A DNA stretch of 64,000 bases. It comes from Endozoicomonas sp. NE40. Lineage in GTDB: Bacteria > Pseudomonadota > Gammaproteobacteria > Pseudomonadales > Endozoicomonadaceae. The notes beneath the pieces were generated by a model, which was not told where the DNA came from, searched no databases, and worked only from the letters and a program-made list of their open reading frames with translations. The stretch's first letter is position 1; every line of letters begins with the position of its first letter. Of this stretch, positions 43,308 through 52,765 are shown piece by piece. The position numbers and the translations under genes are program-made. The DNA is taken from positions 248,001 through 312,000 of the forward strand of contig NZ_JBEWTB010000002.1 of NCBI RefSeq assembly GCF_040549045.1, in the 5' to 3' direction.

Positions 43308-43330
43308 TGCCCTGCAAGGCTGGCAGGGCA
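43308..43330 (+). terminator. Stem-loop after dsbC
   Basis: An 8-bp stem (TGCCCTGC, complement 43323-43330) with a seven-base loop, 36 bases after the stop and without a T-run. A 14-base tandem near-repeat (CTCTTAATGAGTAG, CTCTTAATGAATAG) precedes it at 43280-43307. Confidence 0.45.
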
Positions 43331-43419
43331 ACTTCCCCCCCTCTCTATATTGGCCGTTGAACTTTCTCAGATCAGAGCTGTCTGTACAGTATCTGGATAA
43401 CCAAACGGACTTGCATACG

Positions 43420-44877
43420 ATGGAAGGACAAAACACTACCCCAGCTACTTCACCAAGCTGGTACAGCTACTTGCCCGACTTCCCCGGCCTGAGAAAGAAA
43501 TCGGTGGATTCCGGCGAACCGACGAATGTTTCCGTCGTTCCTCCGGAATCTTCCCTGACGACTGCCAGATCACCCTCCGATCCTGCCCTTACGGAAAATA
43601 AAGACGTAAGACAAAGAGATGTTGTTTCTACCCATAGCTCCATACATAGCTCTACGAATAGTCCCGAGCCTGTTGCCCACTTTGCGGAAAACTTCACTGA
43701 ATTGCTTAAGGATGCAATCTGGAACAAGTACACACCTGAAGATGAACCCCAACCCAAGCCTCGGCTCCCATCTCCCACCGTATCGGGCAATATTGCTCTG
43801 GGAACAGTACCAACAGAAGAAGACGAGAACGAAAAACTGGAACAGTTACTGCAAAGTTATGACGTTGTTGATCTGCAAGATTCAGATAGACAGGTCTGTA
43901 ATCTCCTCCAGTACTATACAAGCAGTGTCAACATAATCTGCCAGAAAGAATGGAGGCTTCTGAACGAAGCAGAGCAACAAGACGCCCTAAAGAACATAAG
44001 AGCCTTTGCCCAGCTGCTTAACACCTTTTCATCGGACGATCTGGCAACAATACTGGTCAGAGAAAGCTCAAGACCGGAAGCTGCCCAAAGAATTAAACAC
44101 CTTCAATCCCGGCTTGAGGAAATCTACGAAAGTTACCGGGGGCTGGCCGCCCTACTGCTACCCACTGAAGCGGTCATCCAACATACCAGAGCCTTATGTA
44201 ACGCCCTGCGTCCCAGAATTCAACAGCTGCAGGTAAACCAGCTGGCAGGCTCCCATAAAGCCAGCGAATCCAGTTGGGCATCCTGCAACAATGTTGCCTG
44301 CGGTAATCCAGGCAAGGCTGACTCAGAAGGCATATCTGAACAGTTTGACAGGGATATTCTGCGAAACTCCAACTTCGCCATTTTCAATCAGGAGGAAGAG
44401 CTACAGTTCCATTCAGCAGTGAAAAACTATGAGTATCAACAGGAACACACTGAAAACAGCAGGGAGTGCTTCAAGAAAGACTGCCACAGGGAACTGATAC
44501 AATTATGCGCTGGCTACCCCGTTAATATGCTGACCGTCGTGTCTGATCTGGCCAGCCAGAGTCCATACAATCCTCTGTGCCACACCATGAACCAGTTGCT
44601 TAAAGAAAAATTGGAACCCGGCTACGTTGTTGCCCCGCAGGAACGCAAAACAGAAACACGTTTGCTACCAAAACCGGACGGCAAACTGGTCGTTGAATTA
44701 ACCCTCGCTTTTAACCAGTACAAACTCAATGCTCCGGACGGACGACAGTATCTGATTGATCAACCCACACTGATCCAGTCTCGCACCACTCTGGATCCGG
44801 ACAGACTGGATGAACGAAAGCTGGGTGATATTGAGCTGCACCTTCTCTCTGCTGACCGCTGTATTAACTTTACGTAA
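43420..44877 (+). CDS. Hypothetical protein, 485 residues, inserted between dsbC and hom
   Basis: The family is unknown. The frame extends to a TTG at 43357, but the ATG at 43420 is more likely. There is no signal peptide or membrane segment. The first 120 residues are Ser/Thr/Pro-rich and probably disordered; 130-320 are helical (LEQLLQSYDVVDLQDSDRQVCNLLQYY, RIKHLQSRLEEIYESYRGLAALLL); the C-terminal part is mixed (RLLPKPDGKLVVELTLAFNQYKLNAPDGRQYLID). It interrupts the xerD-dsbC-hom-thrC-recJ order known from Pseudomonas. An effector-like role is possible but not shown. Confidence 0.6.
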   Translation: MEGQNTTPATSPSWYSYLPDFPGLRKKSVDSGEPTNVSVVPPESSLTTARSPSDPALTENKDVRQRDVVSTHSSIHSSTNSPEPVAHFAENFTELLKDAIWNKYTPEDEPQPKPRLPSPTVSGNIALGTVPTEEDENEKLEQLLQSYDVVDLQDSDRQVCNLLQYYTSSVNIICQKEWRLLNEAEQQDALKNIRAFAQLLNTFSSDDLATILVRESSRPEAAQRIKHLQSRLEEIYESYRGLAALLLPTEAVIQHTRALCNALRPRIQQLQVNQLAGSHKASESSWASCNNVACGNPGKADSEGISEQFDRDILRNSNFAIFNQEEELQFHSAVKNYEYQQEHTENSRECFKKDCHRELIQLCAGYPVNMLTVVSDLASQSPYNPLCHTMNQLLKEKLEPGYVVAPQERKTETRLLPKPDGKLVVELTLAFNQYKLNAPDGRQYLIDQPTLIQSRTTLDPDRLDERKLGDIELHLLSADRCINFT

Positions 44878-45010
44878 TACCTCTTAGCTTTGCACCAGGA
44901 CAAACAACGGTCAGACCTATAATTTCATAAAGTGTCGTCTATAGTACAAGTCGGATGTTGTCTGAACTATATTCAGATTAAGAGCTTTTTAGTCAATCCG
45001 GCCTTGCATC

Positions 45011-45445
45011 ATGAAGCTTCACTCAAAAGTTAAAGTTCTAAATAAATACAAAAGCCCCCGGGAACTCGAAGATGATTTGCCCAACATAATTAATACGGTA
45101 AAAGGAATGGGCTATAGGAAAGAGGATGTAAAGATACTTGAAATTAATTTAAAAATGAATTTCCCATTGCATATCCGCAGACAACTTCAAGAGCTGTTTG
45201 TTGATAATTTCACCAAAAAAATACCTGTCCGGGCAGCTCACTATATCAGTCGTGACCAGTTCAGTCCCGATCCCAGTCTGTTGAGCAGGCTGGCTATACG
45301 TATTGTTACATTGAGCCACCCTATCGCTGTTATCGTTGCATCGAATACACTGATTTTTTTATTTAACAAACAGTTTGTATGGGGACACCAGATCACTAAA
45401 ACCTCTTTTTTGGACAAAAGTGTCATTAATGTTGATTTAATGTAG
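45011..45445 (+). CDS. Hypothetical protein with one membrane segment
   Basis: I do not recognise this 144-residue protein. It is basic, with charged helices in the first 75 residues (LEDDLPNIINTVKGMGYRKEDVKILEINLKM) and one hydrophobic segment (LAIRIVTLSHPIAVIVASNTLIFLF, about 93-117). The sequence is AT-richer than its neighbours. The 231 bases from its stop to hom hold no other gene. Confidence 0.5.
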   Translation: MKLHSKVKVLNKYKSPRELEDDLPNIINTVKGMGYRKEDVKILEINLKMNFPLHIRRQLQELFVDNFTKKIPVRAAHYISRDQFSPDPSLLSRLAIRIVTLSHPIAVIVASNTLIFLFNKQFVWGHQITKTSFLDKSVINVDLM

Positions 45446-45676
45446 CCATGCTGCGCCACTACCAGACATGAGGTAGCGACAAAGCTCGCATCAGCCCCGT
45501 ATTTATAGCTATAATCAGCCCCTGTTATACAAACCTGAATAATACAACTCTGCCCGGGAAGTCAGCACTGTATCAATCCAGACTCTACAGCAATAACACT
45601 CTTTCAGGCTTCCTGCAGAAGTTCACAACAACGAATAAACCATTAACAATAAGCTTTAATAAGAGGGTGAAACACC

Positions 45677-46978
45677 TTGAAACCGGTTAAGGTAGGAATA
45701 TGCGGTCTGGGCACCGTCGGCAGCGGTACCTTCAATGTATTAACCCGTAACTCTGAAAGTATTACTGCCCGAACTGGCAGACCGATTATTATTGAACAGG
45801 TAGGGACCCGTCGCGGCAACCCAACCTGCGACACCAGCCGTACATCTGTCACCACGGACATCTTTGATGTTGCGCGCAATCCGGACATTGATATCGTTGT
45901 TGAGCTGATTGGCGGTTACGACGTAGCCAAAGACCTGATCTTGACAGCCATCAGCAACGGCAAACACGTTGTGACCGCAAATAAGGCTCTGATTGCCGAA
46001 CACGGCAATGAGATTTTCCACGCCGCCCGGGAAAATAATGTCATTGTCGCTTATGAAGCCGCTGTGGCCGGGGGAATTCCAGTTATCAAAACCCTGCGTG
46101 AAGGTCTGTCAGCCAATGATGTCAACTGGCTGGCCGGAATCATCAACGGTACCGGTAACTTTATCCTGACCGAAATGGGCGACAAAAACCGTCCGTTCGA
46201 AGAGGTACTGAAAGAAGCCCAGGAGCTGGGTTACGCCGAAGCTGACCCAACCTTTGACGTGGAAGGCATTGATGCCTGTCATAAACTAACCATTATGGCT
46301 TCCATCGCTTTCGGTATGCCACTGCAGTTTAACAAAGCATTTACCGAAGGCATCAGCCAGGTAACACCAGGCGATATCCAGTACGCTGAAGAACTGGGTT
46401 ACCGAATCAAGCATCTGGGCATTTCCAGAAAAACAACGAAAGGCGTTGAGCTTCGGGTACATCCGGCACTGATCCCTGCTGATCGTCCGATGGCCAATAT
46501 CAATGGCGTACTCAATTCCGTTGTGATCAATGCAGATGCCATTGGTGAAACCATGCTGGTAGGCCCCGGAGCAGGCGCAGAGCCTACCGCCTCTTCCGTT
46601 GTGGCTGATATCATCGACATTGCCCGCAACCTGGAAACACCTCAGTCCATGCCCTTCCCTCTCGGCTACAGTTCGGATGCCATGCAACCAGTGGAAGTGC
46701 TGTCTGTTGATGAAATCGAGTGCGCCTACTACCTGCGTATTCATGTAAACGACCACCCCGGTGTGATCACGGCACTGAGTTCTGTGCTGGGCGAAAACAA
46801 TATCAATATTTCTGCAATGACCCAGAAAGCCGGCCGTGAACACGACATGCATGCCGATGTGGTGATTCTCACTGAAACCGTCAGGGAGTCTGTTATGAAG
46901 CAGGCTCTGACAAAGATTGAAGCCCTGCAAGATGTACAGTCTCCGGTTGCCCATATTCGTGTCGAAGCGCTTTCCTGA
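45677..46978 (+). CDS. hom: Homoserine dehydrogenase
   Basis: It reduces aspartate semialdehyde to homoserine for threonine and methionine. The 433-residue protein has the NAD(P) site VGICGLGTVGSGT, catalytic-domain blocks EAAVAGGIPVIKTLREGL, INGTGNFILTEM and EADPTFDVEGIDACHKL, and a C-terminal ACT domain (YYLRIHVNDHPGVITALSSVLGENNINISAMTQK) for feedback by threonine. The start codon is TTG, with GAGG ten bases upstream. thrC follows after 46 bases. Confidence 0.97.
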   Translation: MKPVKVGICGLGTVGSGTFNVLTRNSESITARTGRPIIIEQVGTRRGNPTCDTSRTSVTTDIFDVARNPDIDIVVELIGGYDVAKDLILTAISNGKHVVTANKALIAEHGNEIFHAARENNVIVAYEAAVAGGIPVIKTLREGLSANDVNWLAGIINGTGNFILTEMGDKNRPFEEVLKEAQELGYAEADPTFDVEGIDACHKLTIMASIAFGMPLQFNKAFTEGISQVTPGDIQYAEELGYRIKHLGISRKTTKGVELRVHPALIPADRPMANINGVLNSVVINADAIGETMLVGPGAGAEPTASSVVADIIDIARNLETPQSMPFPLGYSSDAMQPVEVLSVDEIECAYYLRIHVNDHPGVITALSSVLGENNINISAMTQKAGREHDMHADVVILTETVRESVMKQALTKIEALQDVQSPVAHIRVEALS

Positions 46979-47024
46979 GCCATGACCTGAACGATGGGCG
47001 TGATAACGGATCACAGAGGACAAC

Positions 47025-48446
47025 ATGAAATATATTACAACCCGATCCAGCACCAGCGAGATGAAGGGTGAGGCAAAAGGATTTCAGGACGTACTGCTAA
47101 CAGGTCTTGCCAGCGATGGCGGGCTTTATGTACCCGCTGAACTGCCGCAGTTCTCAAAAGAAGACATTCGTCAACTAAGGGGGCTGCCTTATAACGAGCT
47201 GGCATATACGATCATCAAGCCTTTTGTTGGTGGCGAAATTGATGACGCCACGCTGAAACAGCTGATTGACGACAGTTACAGCACAACAGATACCTTCAGC
47301 CATAATGCGGTTGCCCCTCTGCACCAGATTGGCAGCAACGAATGGATTATGGAGCTGTTTCACGGCCCAACACTGGCGTTCAAGGATTTTGCCCTGCAAC
47401 TGCTTGGCCGGCTACTGAACCATGTACTGACAGAGCGTGGCGAAAAAGCCATTGTACTGGGAGCCACCTCTGGCGACACCGGTTCGGCAGCCATTGAAGG
47501 CTGCCGCCATAGCGATGCACTGGATATTTTTATCCTGCACCCTTATCAGAGGGTTTCAGAAGTCCAGCGTCGCCAGATGACCAGCGTACTGGCTGACAAC
47601 GTCAATAACATTGCTGTCAAAGGTAATTTTGATGACTGTCAGGCAATGGTGAAACAATCCTTTGCCAACCAGTCATTCCTGCCAGACAATACACGACTGG
47701 TAGCCGTTAACTCCATTAACTGGGCGCGCATCATGGCGCAGGTGGTGTATTACTTCTATGCCGCACTGCTGCTGGGCGCTCCGGATCGTGAAATCGCCTT
47801 CTCAGTTCCTACCGGCAACTTTGGCGATATCTTTGCCGGTTACATTGCCCGGGGTATGGGTCTTCCGATTGGCAAGCTGGTCGTCGCCACCAATCAAAAC
47901 GACATTCTGCACCGCTTCTTCAAAGATAACGATTACCGTAAGCAGCAACTGGAACACACCCTGTCGCCGAGTATGGATATCATGGTGTCCAGCAACTTTG
48001 AACGTCTGCTGTTTGATATGCTGGGGCGGGATGGAAACCGGCTGGCACAGTTGATGGAAACCTTCCAGGCTACCGGTAAGCTGCAGGCACCTGAAGCAGA
48101 CTGGCTGGAAATCAAAGCACTGTTTGAAAGCTGTCGTACTGACGACACTGGCACCTGTTCAACCATTGCACAGCTGCACAGGGAAACCGGCTATCTTGCC
48201 GACCCGCACACCGCCACCGGTGTTCGGGCATTGCAGGAGCTTAACCTTGCCCCCCGTACGCCAAAGGTAGTTCTGGCGACAGCCCATCCGGTAAAATTCC
48301 CGGAAGCTGTGGAAAAGGCAGGTCTGCAATCACCTTCCCTGCCTCCCCACATGAGCGACCTGTTGCAACGCGAAGAGCGCTATAGCGTGCTTGAGAATGA
48401 CCTGCCAGAGCTGCAGGCTTTTATCAGGCAGCAAACCCGCCATTAA
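47025..48446 (+). CDS. thrC: Threonine synthase
   Basis: This PLP enzyme makes threonine from phosphohomoserine. The 473-residue protein is of the long gammaproteobacterial type: MKYITTRSSTSEMKGEAKGFQDVLLTGLASDGGLYVP, the PLP lysine in GPTLAFKDFALQLLGR, LGATSGDTGSAAIEG and SVPTGNFGDIFAGY. AGAGGA precedes the ATG. It forms an operon with hom. Confidence 0.97.
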   Translation: MKYITTRSSTSEMKGEAKGFQDVLLTGLASDGGLYVPAELPQFSKEDIRQLRGLPYNELAYTIIKPFVGGEIDDATLKQLIDDSYSTTDTFSHNAVAPLHQIGSNEWIMELFHGPTLAFKDFALQLLGRLLNHVLTERGEKAIVLGATSGDTGSAAIEGCRHSDALDIFILHPYQRVSEVQRRQMTSVLADNVNNIAVKGNFDDCQAMVKQSFANQSFLPDNTRLVAVNSINWARIMAQVVYYFYAALLLGAPDREIAFSVPTGNFGDIFAGYIARGMGLPIGKLVVATNQNDILHRFFKDNDYRKQQLEHTLSPSMDIMVSSNFERLLFDMLGRDGNRLAQLMETFQATGKLQAPEADWLEIKALFESCRTDDTGTCSTIAQLHRETGYLADPHTATGVRALQELNLAPRTPKVVLATAHPVKFPEAVEKAGLQSPSLPPHMSDLLQREERYSVLENDLPELQAFIRQQTRH

Positions 48447-48450
48447 ACCG

Positions 48451-48489
48451 GGAATTCAGCAGGATCTGTCAAAGACCCTGCTGAATTCC
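48451..48489 (+). terminator. Stem-loop after thrC
   Basis: A perfect 13-bp inverted repeat (GGAATTCAGCAGG, complement 48477-48489) around a 13-base loop lies five bases after the thrC stop. Only TCTCCCCC follows, so termination may need Rho. Confidence 0.55.
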
Positions 48490-48589
48490 TCTCCCCCTCA
48501 AGCAAAGACATAACCTCCTGCCCATCCTGACTCAGCTTGCGACCTCCCTGCCGATATGTTCTGTAATAATTTTGTTCAGGACAGTCATC

Positions 48590-50116
48590 ATGCCAGAATC
48601 CGCACAGGCTTCTTTTCGTTTAAATCTCAGCGAACGCATTCAGATATTTGCCAAAGCAAAAAACTGGAATAATTTCAAAGCTATTTTTTCAGGCCGCAAA
48701 GTCACCACCTCTGACCCGGTCATTCATCTGCTGAAGCAAAAATCCACAGCGTCTTCTAACTCTGCAAAAAGCCCTGACAAAGCATTACTGGATCGCAAAG
48801 CCAAACATTTTAACAATGGCCTGAACAAAGCCCTGCCTTCTAACGATAAATCAGTCTGGAAAGCTGAACACCCGGGTGTTCATCCAGGTGGAGATCCCGG
48901 CTCAGCCGAAAAAAAATGGGCCTTACAGCTAGTCCTGCAAGGCAAACACACCCAACTGGATGCCATGCTGAGCAAAATAGATGAAACCACTGATGAGGGC
49001 GAATCACAGTACCTTGAATTGCGTAATCACCTGCTCAGCTGTGGCGCGATGTATGACTGGGTTGGTGCTGATGGAAAGAAACACAAAGGTGCAGAAGTGC
49101 AGTTCAGACACCACTCTAAACGTTTTGATGGACCTGAAACCCGGAAACTCAAAGAGCTTGCGGAAACGAAAAAAAGCGATCTGCAACAGCAACTGGAGAG
49201 TCAGTTCAGTGACAGAGAAGACTTCGAAGCCCTGCGCAACGACCTCTTTAATGAAGGCTATTTCTCCCAACCCCGCGTTCGCAACCAGATAAAATCGTTT
49301 TCAATGCGGTTTGATAACGAGTCCGTCATTTCAGCCAAACAACGACTTCTGAATAACGATATTGACGGTTTTAAAGATTATGTGGCGAAAAGGTTCACAA
49401 CCCCGGAAGCTATTGCCGGACTGAAAGAAAACCTTGAAAATAATGGGTTTCTTTTTACAGAAGCCATGACTCCGGCAACCCAAAAAATAGATATCGACCA
49501 GGCCAAACCTGTGACCCACTTTCTGGACACTCTCCATAATCAGAAGGCTTCCCAGACACTCAACAGTGAAAAACAAAACATACTACAGGATAATTCAGAA
49601 CAAGCCATCAGGGACTGGATTGCTGAGAATATTCCTACCCGGGACGCCATGGAGCAATTAGCGGGTGAAGCAAGCACGTCAAAGACATACTCTATCACTG
49701 CAAAGCAGCTTATTGACTCAGCTTACACAAAGGTGTTCGAAGACGATCTTCTTACGCCCCTGCTGAACGCAGCCCAGTCATTTGGCAACAGTAAGCTTGC
49801 GGAAAAGAGTCGCGAACGGTATACCAATCTTCTGAAGGTTGCCGGGAAATCACCCAATAGATCCAAACCGTTAGAAGCATTGGAAAAGCAACTGGCAGAA
49901 GATTCCGAAGAACTACAGGATCTCAGGCAACAATTCAGCGATGGACTGTGGCAACCCGATGAGGACGGGCAGTTAACTGTCCTGATTGTCCCCCCCAGCG
50001 TTAGAGAAGTAGAGCAACTCATTAAGTCGTTGCAGGAAAATAAAAACCTTGACCCTTTGGCAAAAGGTGTTGCAACACGATGGCTGAAAGTGATTAGCAA
50101 ACCGTATGATAGCTGA
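48590..50116 (+). CDS. Hypothetical protein with degenerate helical repeats, inserted between thrC and recJ
   Basis: The family is unknown. The ATG at 48590 has AGGA eight bases upstream; 508 residues result. There is no signal peptide. From about 100 to 400 I see four loosely related units of about 60-80 residues, each with a lysine- or glutamine-rich helix, a D/T-x-E-A/D start and an LR/LK-N-x-L-x-x-x-G-(Y/F/A) turn: LELRNHLLSCGAMY, FEALRNDLFNEGYFS, IAGLKENLENNGFLF and a weaker MEQLAGEASTSKTYS. The tail is charged and helical. It may be a repeat scaffold; no function can be assigned. Confidence 0.6.
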   Translation: MPESAQASFRLNLSERIQIFAKAKNWNNFKAIFSGRKVTTSDPVIHLLKQKSTASSNSAKSPDKALLDRKAKHFNNGLNKALPSNDKSVWKAEHPGVHPGGDPGSAEKKWALQLVLQGKHTQLDAMLSKIDETTDEGESQYLELRNHLLSCGAMYDWVGADGKKHKGAEVQFRHHSKRFDGPETRKLKELAETKKSDLQQQLESQFSDREDFEALRNDLFNEGYFSQPRVRNQIKSFSMRFDNESVISAKQRLLNNDIDGFKDYVAKRFTTPEAIAGLKENLENNGFLFTEAMTPATQKIDIDQAKPVTHFLDTLHNQKASQTLNSEKQNILQDNSEQAIRDWIAENIPTRDAMEQLAGEASTSKTYSITAKQLIDSAYTKVFEDDLLTPLLNAAQSFGNSKLAEKSRERYTNLLKVAGKSPNRSKPLEALEKQLAEDSEELQDLRQQFSDGLWQPDEDGQLTVLIVPPSVREVEQLIKSLQENKNLDPLAKGVATRWLKVISKPYDS

Positions 50117-50210
50117 CTCTAGAGAACGACTAATTAGCGAATAGAACTATTGAGTATCGGGCAGTGATTCCGCATTATTAAGCAGATCACTGTCCTGCTT
50201 TCTGGCTACC

Positions 50211-51929
50211 ATGCAAAAACAGATTATCCGTCGAGACGTCACTGAATTATTGTCTTCCTCTCTCCCTCCTCTGCTGGCGCGTATTTACGCCGCCCGGGGG
50301 ATCACCTGTGAAGACGAAATAGCGCGCCAGCTAAAGGGGTTGCACCATTACACCCATCTGAAAGATATTGATGTCGCAGCCCGCATCCTTGCCGATGCCA
50401 TTGTCGAGCAGAAGAAAATCCTGATTGTTGGTGATTTTGACTGCGATGGTGCCACTAGCAGCGCCCTCGGTGTACTGGCTATTCGCGCCATGGGCGGACA
50501 GGTGGATTACCTGGTACCCAACCGTTTTGAATACGGCTATGGCTTAACCCCAGAAATTGTCACAGCCGCAGAATGCTTTCAGCCAAAGGTTCTGGTAACC
50601 GTCGATAACGGCATTTCCAGCCTTTCAGGTGTTGCAGCTGCCAGGGAAAGGGGCTGGCAGGTCGTTGTCACCGATCACCACCTGGCAGGGCGAGAGCTGC
50701 CTGACGCAGACGCTATTGTGAACCCAAACCAACCCGGCTGCCCGTTCCCGGGCAAAAACACGGCAGGTGTCGGCATTATCTTTTATGTCATGTGCGCCCT
50801 GCGTACCGAGCTGAACCAGCGCGGCTGGTTTGATCATCATCCTGCCTTCAACCCTTTTGACCTGCTGGATCTGGTGGCGCTCGGCACTGTTGCTGACGTT
50901 GTCAGCCTGGATAAAAACAACCGCATCCTTGCCCATCAGGGACTGGCAAGAATTCGAGCCGGTCATTGTCGTCCCGGTATCAAAGCGTTGATCGACGTAT
51001 CCGGTCGCAGCCAGCCCAGACTGGTCGCCAGCGATCTTGGCTTTGCCCTGGGACCAAGGCTCAATGCGGCTGGCCGACTGGACGATATGTCCACCGGCAT
51101 CGAACTGCTGCTCACTCCACATATAGAGCAGGCCAGAGAGATTGCCTCTGAGCTGGACAGCCTGAACCGGGACAGAAAGGATATTGAGGCCGGAATGCAG
51201 CAGGAAGCACTGGCCGAACTGGCCAAACTCAACCTGGACAGTGATACAGAACTGCCCTGGGGAGTCAGCCTGTATCAGCAGGGCTGGCATCAGGGCGTTA
51301 TTGGTATTCTGGCTTCACGGATCAAAGATAAACTGCACCGCCCGGTCATTGCCTTTGCTGCGGCAGATAATGGTGAACTGAAAGGTTCTGCCCGCTCTGT
51401 CAAAGGGCTGCACATGCGTGACGCCCTTGATGCCATCGCCAGAGAACATCCGGACTTAATTATAAAATTTGGCGGCCACGCCATGGCTGCAGGATTAAGC
51501 ATTAAGCAGGATGGATTTACAGCCTTCTCAGAGTGTTTTGACAAAATCGTTCGGGAACAGCTGGATGCCGACGACCTGGAGGCGGAAATCCACACCGATG
51601 GAACACTGGAAAGCCATGACTTCACCCTGCAGACCGCACAGATGCTCAGAGATGCCGGCCCCTGGGGGCAAAGCTTTCCCGAACCCTGTTTTGATGGCCG
51701 TTTTCAGCTGATACAACAGCGACTGGTGGGGCAGAAACACCTGAAGATGGTATTAAAAATTCCGGACAGTGAATTCTATCTGGACGGCATCGCCTTCAAT
51801 ATCGACCCCCAGCTCTGGCCGAACCCTGCCATCAACCGTATCCGTGCCGTCTACAAACTGGATATCAACGAATTCCGTGGACAGCAATCCCTGCAATTAC
51901 TGGTTGATTATTTTGAACCAGTAGCCTGA
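50211..51929 (+). CDS. recJ: Single-stranded-DNA-specific exonuclease RecJ
   Basis: RecJ degrades single strands 5' to 3' in RecF recombination and mismatch repair. The 572-residue protein has the DHH motifs: IVGDFDCDGATSSALG, VTVDNGISS, VVVTDHHLAG, and LVALGTVADVVSL, with the DHHA1 block KFGGHAMAAGLSI and a C-terminal OB fold. It is the last conserved member of the xerD-dsbC-hom-thrC-recJ group. Confidence 0.97.
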   Translation: MQKQIIRRDVTELLSSSLPPLLARIYAARGITCEDEIARQLKGLHHYTHLKDIDVAARILADAIVEQKKILIVGDFDCDGATSSALGVLAIRAMGGQVDYLVPNRFEYGYGLTPEIVTAAECFQPKVLVTVDNGISSLSGVAAARERGWQVVVTDHHLAGRELPDADAIVNPNQPGCPFPGKNTAGVGIIFYVMCALRTELNQRGWFDHHPAFNPFDLLDLVALGTVADVVSLDKNNRILAHQGLARIRAGHCRPGIKALIDVSGRSQPRLVASDLGFALGPRLNAAGRLDDMSTGIELLLTPHIEQAREIASELDSLNRDRKDIEAGMQQEALAELAKLNLDSDTELPWGVSLYQQGWHQGVIGILASRIKDKLHRPVIAFAAADNGELKGSARSVKGLHMRDALDAIAREHPDLIIKFGGHAMAAGLSIKQDGFTAFSECFDKIVREQLDADDLEAEIHTDGTLESHDFTLQTAQMLRDAGPWGQSFPEPCFDGRFQLIQQRLVGQKHLKMVLKIPDSEFYLDGIAFNIDPQLWPNPAINRIRAVYKLDINEFRGQQSLQLLVDYFEPVA

Positions 51930-52038
51930 GCCCTTTAGCCCGAAAAAGCTGTTTTTCCGGAACCGCCAGCGTTTGCATAACCTGCTTTTTACTCTACCCT
52001 GATGAAATCAGGACACAAGTTAACCGCTGGCTATAACA

Positions 52039-52656
52039 ATGACGACAACAACAAACCGAACAAAAAAACTGGCACCACTGATTATTCTGCTGCTCTCCCT
52101 TGCCCTGCTTATACCGGGCATTACTCAGCCATTAATCACCCTGCAGGCATCACTCAGCCACCAGGCCCTGGTGGAAACAGGTAAGACTCTGGTTGAACAG
52201 CAGGACATGCACCCTGCCATGAAATCCATGGCCAGCCAGTTTCTGGGTAGCCTGAGAGTCAGCGGTGACAGCCTGGTTTACGACAAGACCCGCAGCATCC
52301 TGGGAACCGCTGAAGACCTCTGGCAATTTGGCTATCGCTTTGTTGCTATTCTGATTCTGGTGTTCAGCGTCGTGATTCCAGCCATTAAGTCTGTTCTGCT
52401 GATGGCCGTCTGTTTTTCACAATCATCTGCCACCCTGCTCAAAATCAACGCCATGCTAAGCAAATGGTCCATGGCGGATGTCTTTGCCATGGGAGTGATT
52501 ATTGCCCTGCTGGCAGCCAATGCCGCCTCGTCGGAAAGTGCTGCGATTAACTTCAATGCACAGTTACACAACGGCTTCTACTGGTTTGTTGCCTACTGCC
52601 TTTTATCCAGTGCTGGATCTCAGGTTCTGGTCAGAAACAGTTCTGAGATAAACTGA
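52039..52656 (+). CDS. PqiA-like inner membrane protein
   Basis: The 205-residue protein has four hydrophobic segments (about 12-35, 100-125, 140-165, 175-198). The paraquat-inducible protein A signature is visible as LSKWSMADVFAMGVIIALLAA. It is a single PqiA unit without the zinc-binding N-terminus of E. coli PqiA. PqiA proteins serve in envelope lipid transport with MCE partners, but no MCE gene is nearby, so the role is open. Confidence 0.72.
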   Translation: MTTTTNRTKKLAPLIILLLSLALLIPGITQPLITLQASLSHQALVETGKTLVEQQDMHPAMKSMASQFLGSLRVSGDSLVYDKTRSILGTAEDLWQFGYRFVAILILVFSVVIPAIKSVLLMAVCFSQSSATLLKINAMLSKWSMADVFAMGVIIALLAANAASSESAAINFNAQLHNGFYWFVAYCLLSSAGSQVLVRNSSEIN

Positions 52657-52765
52657 CCATGGCTGTGTAAATTCCAATGCAATCGACTCCATGAACTAGA
52701 CTTCTCTTCGTGTCATCAAACGATGACGTTTACTTCTACAAAGTCCAGTTCAAGGAGTCCAGTTT

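Noticed and set aside
46286..47053. 255-codon open frame on the minus strand
   Set aside because: It is antisense to hom and crosses the hom-thrC junction; no protein features.
50625..51290. 221-codon open frame on the minus strand
   Set aside because: It is antisense to recJ, whose DHH motifs are complete.
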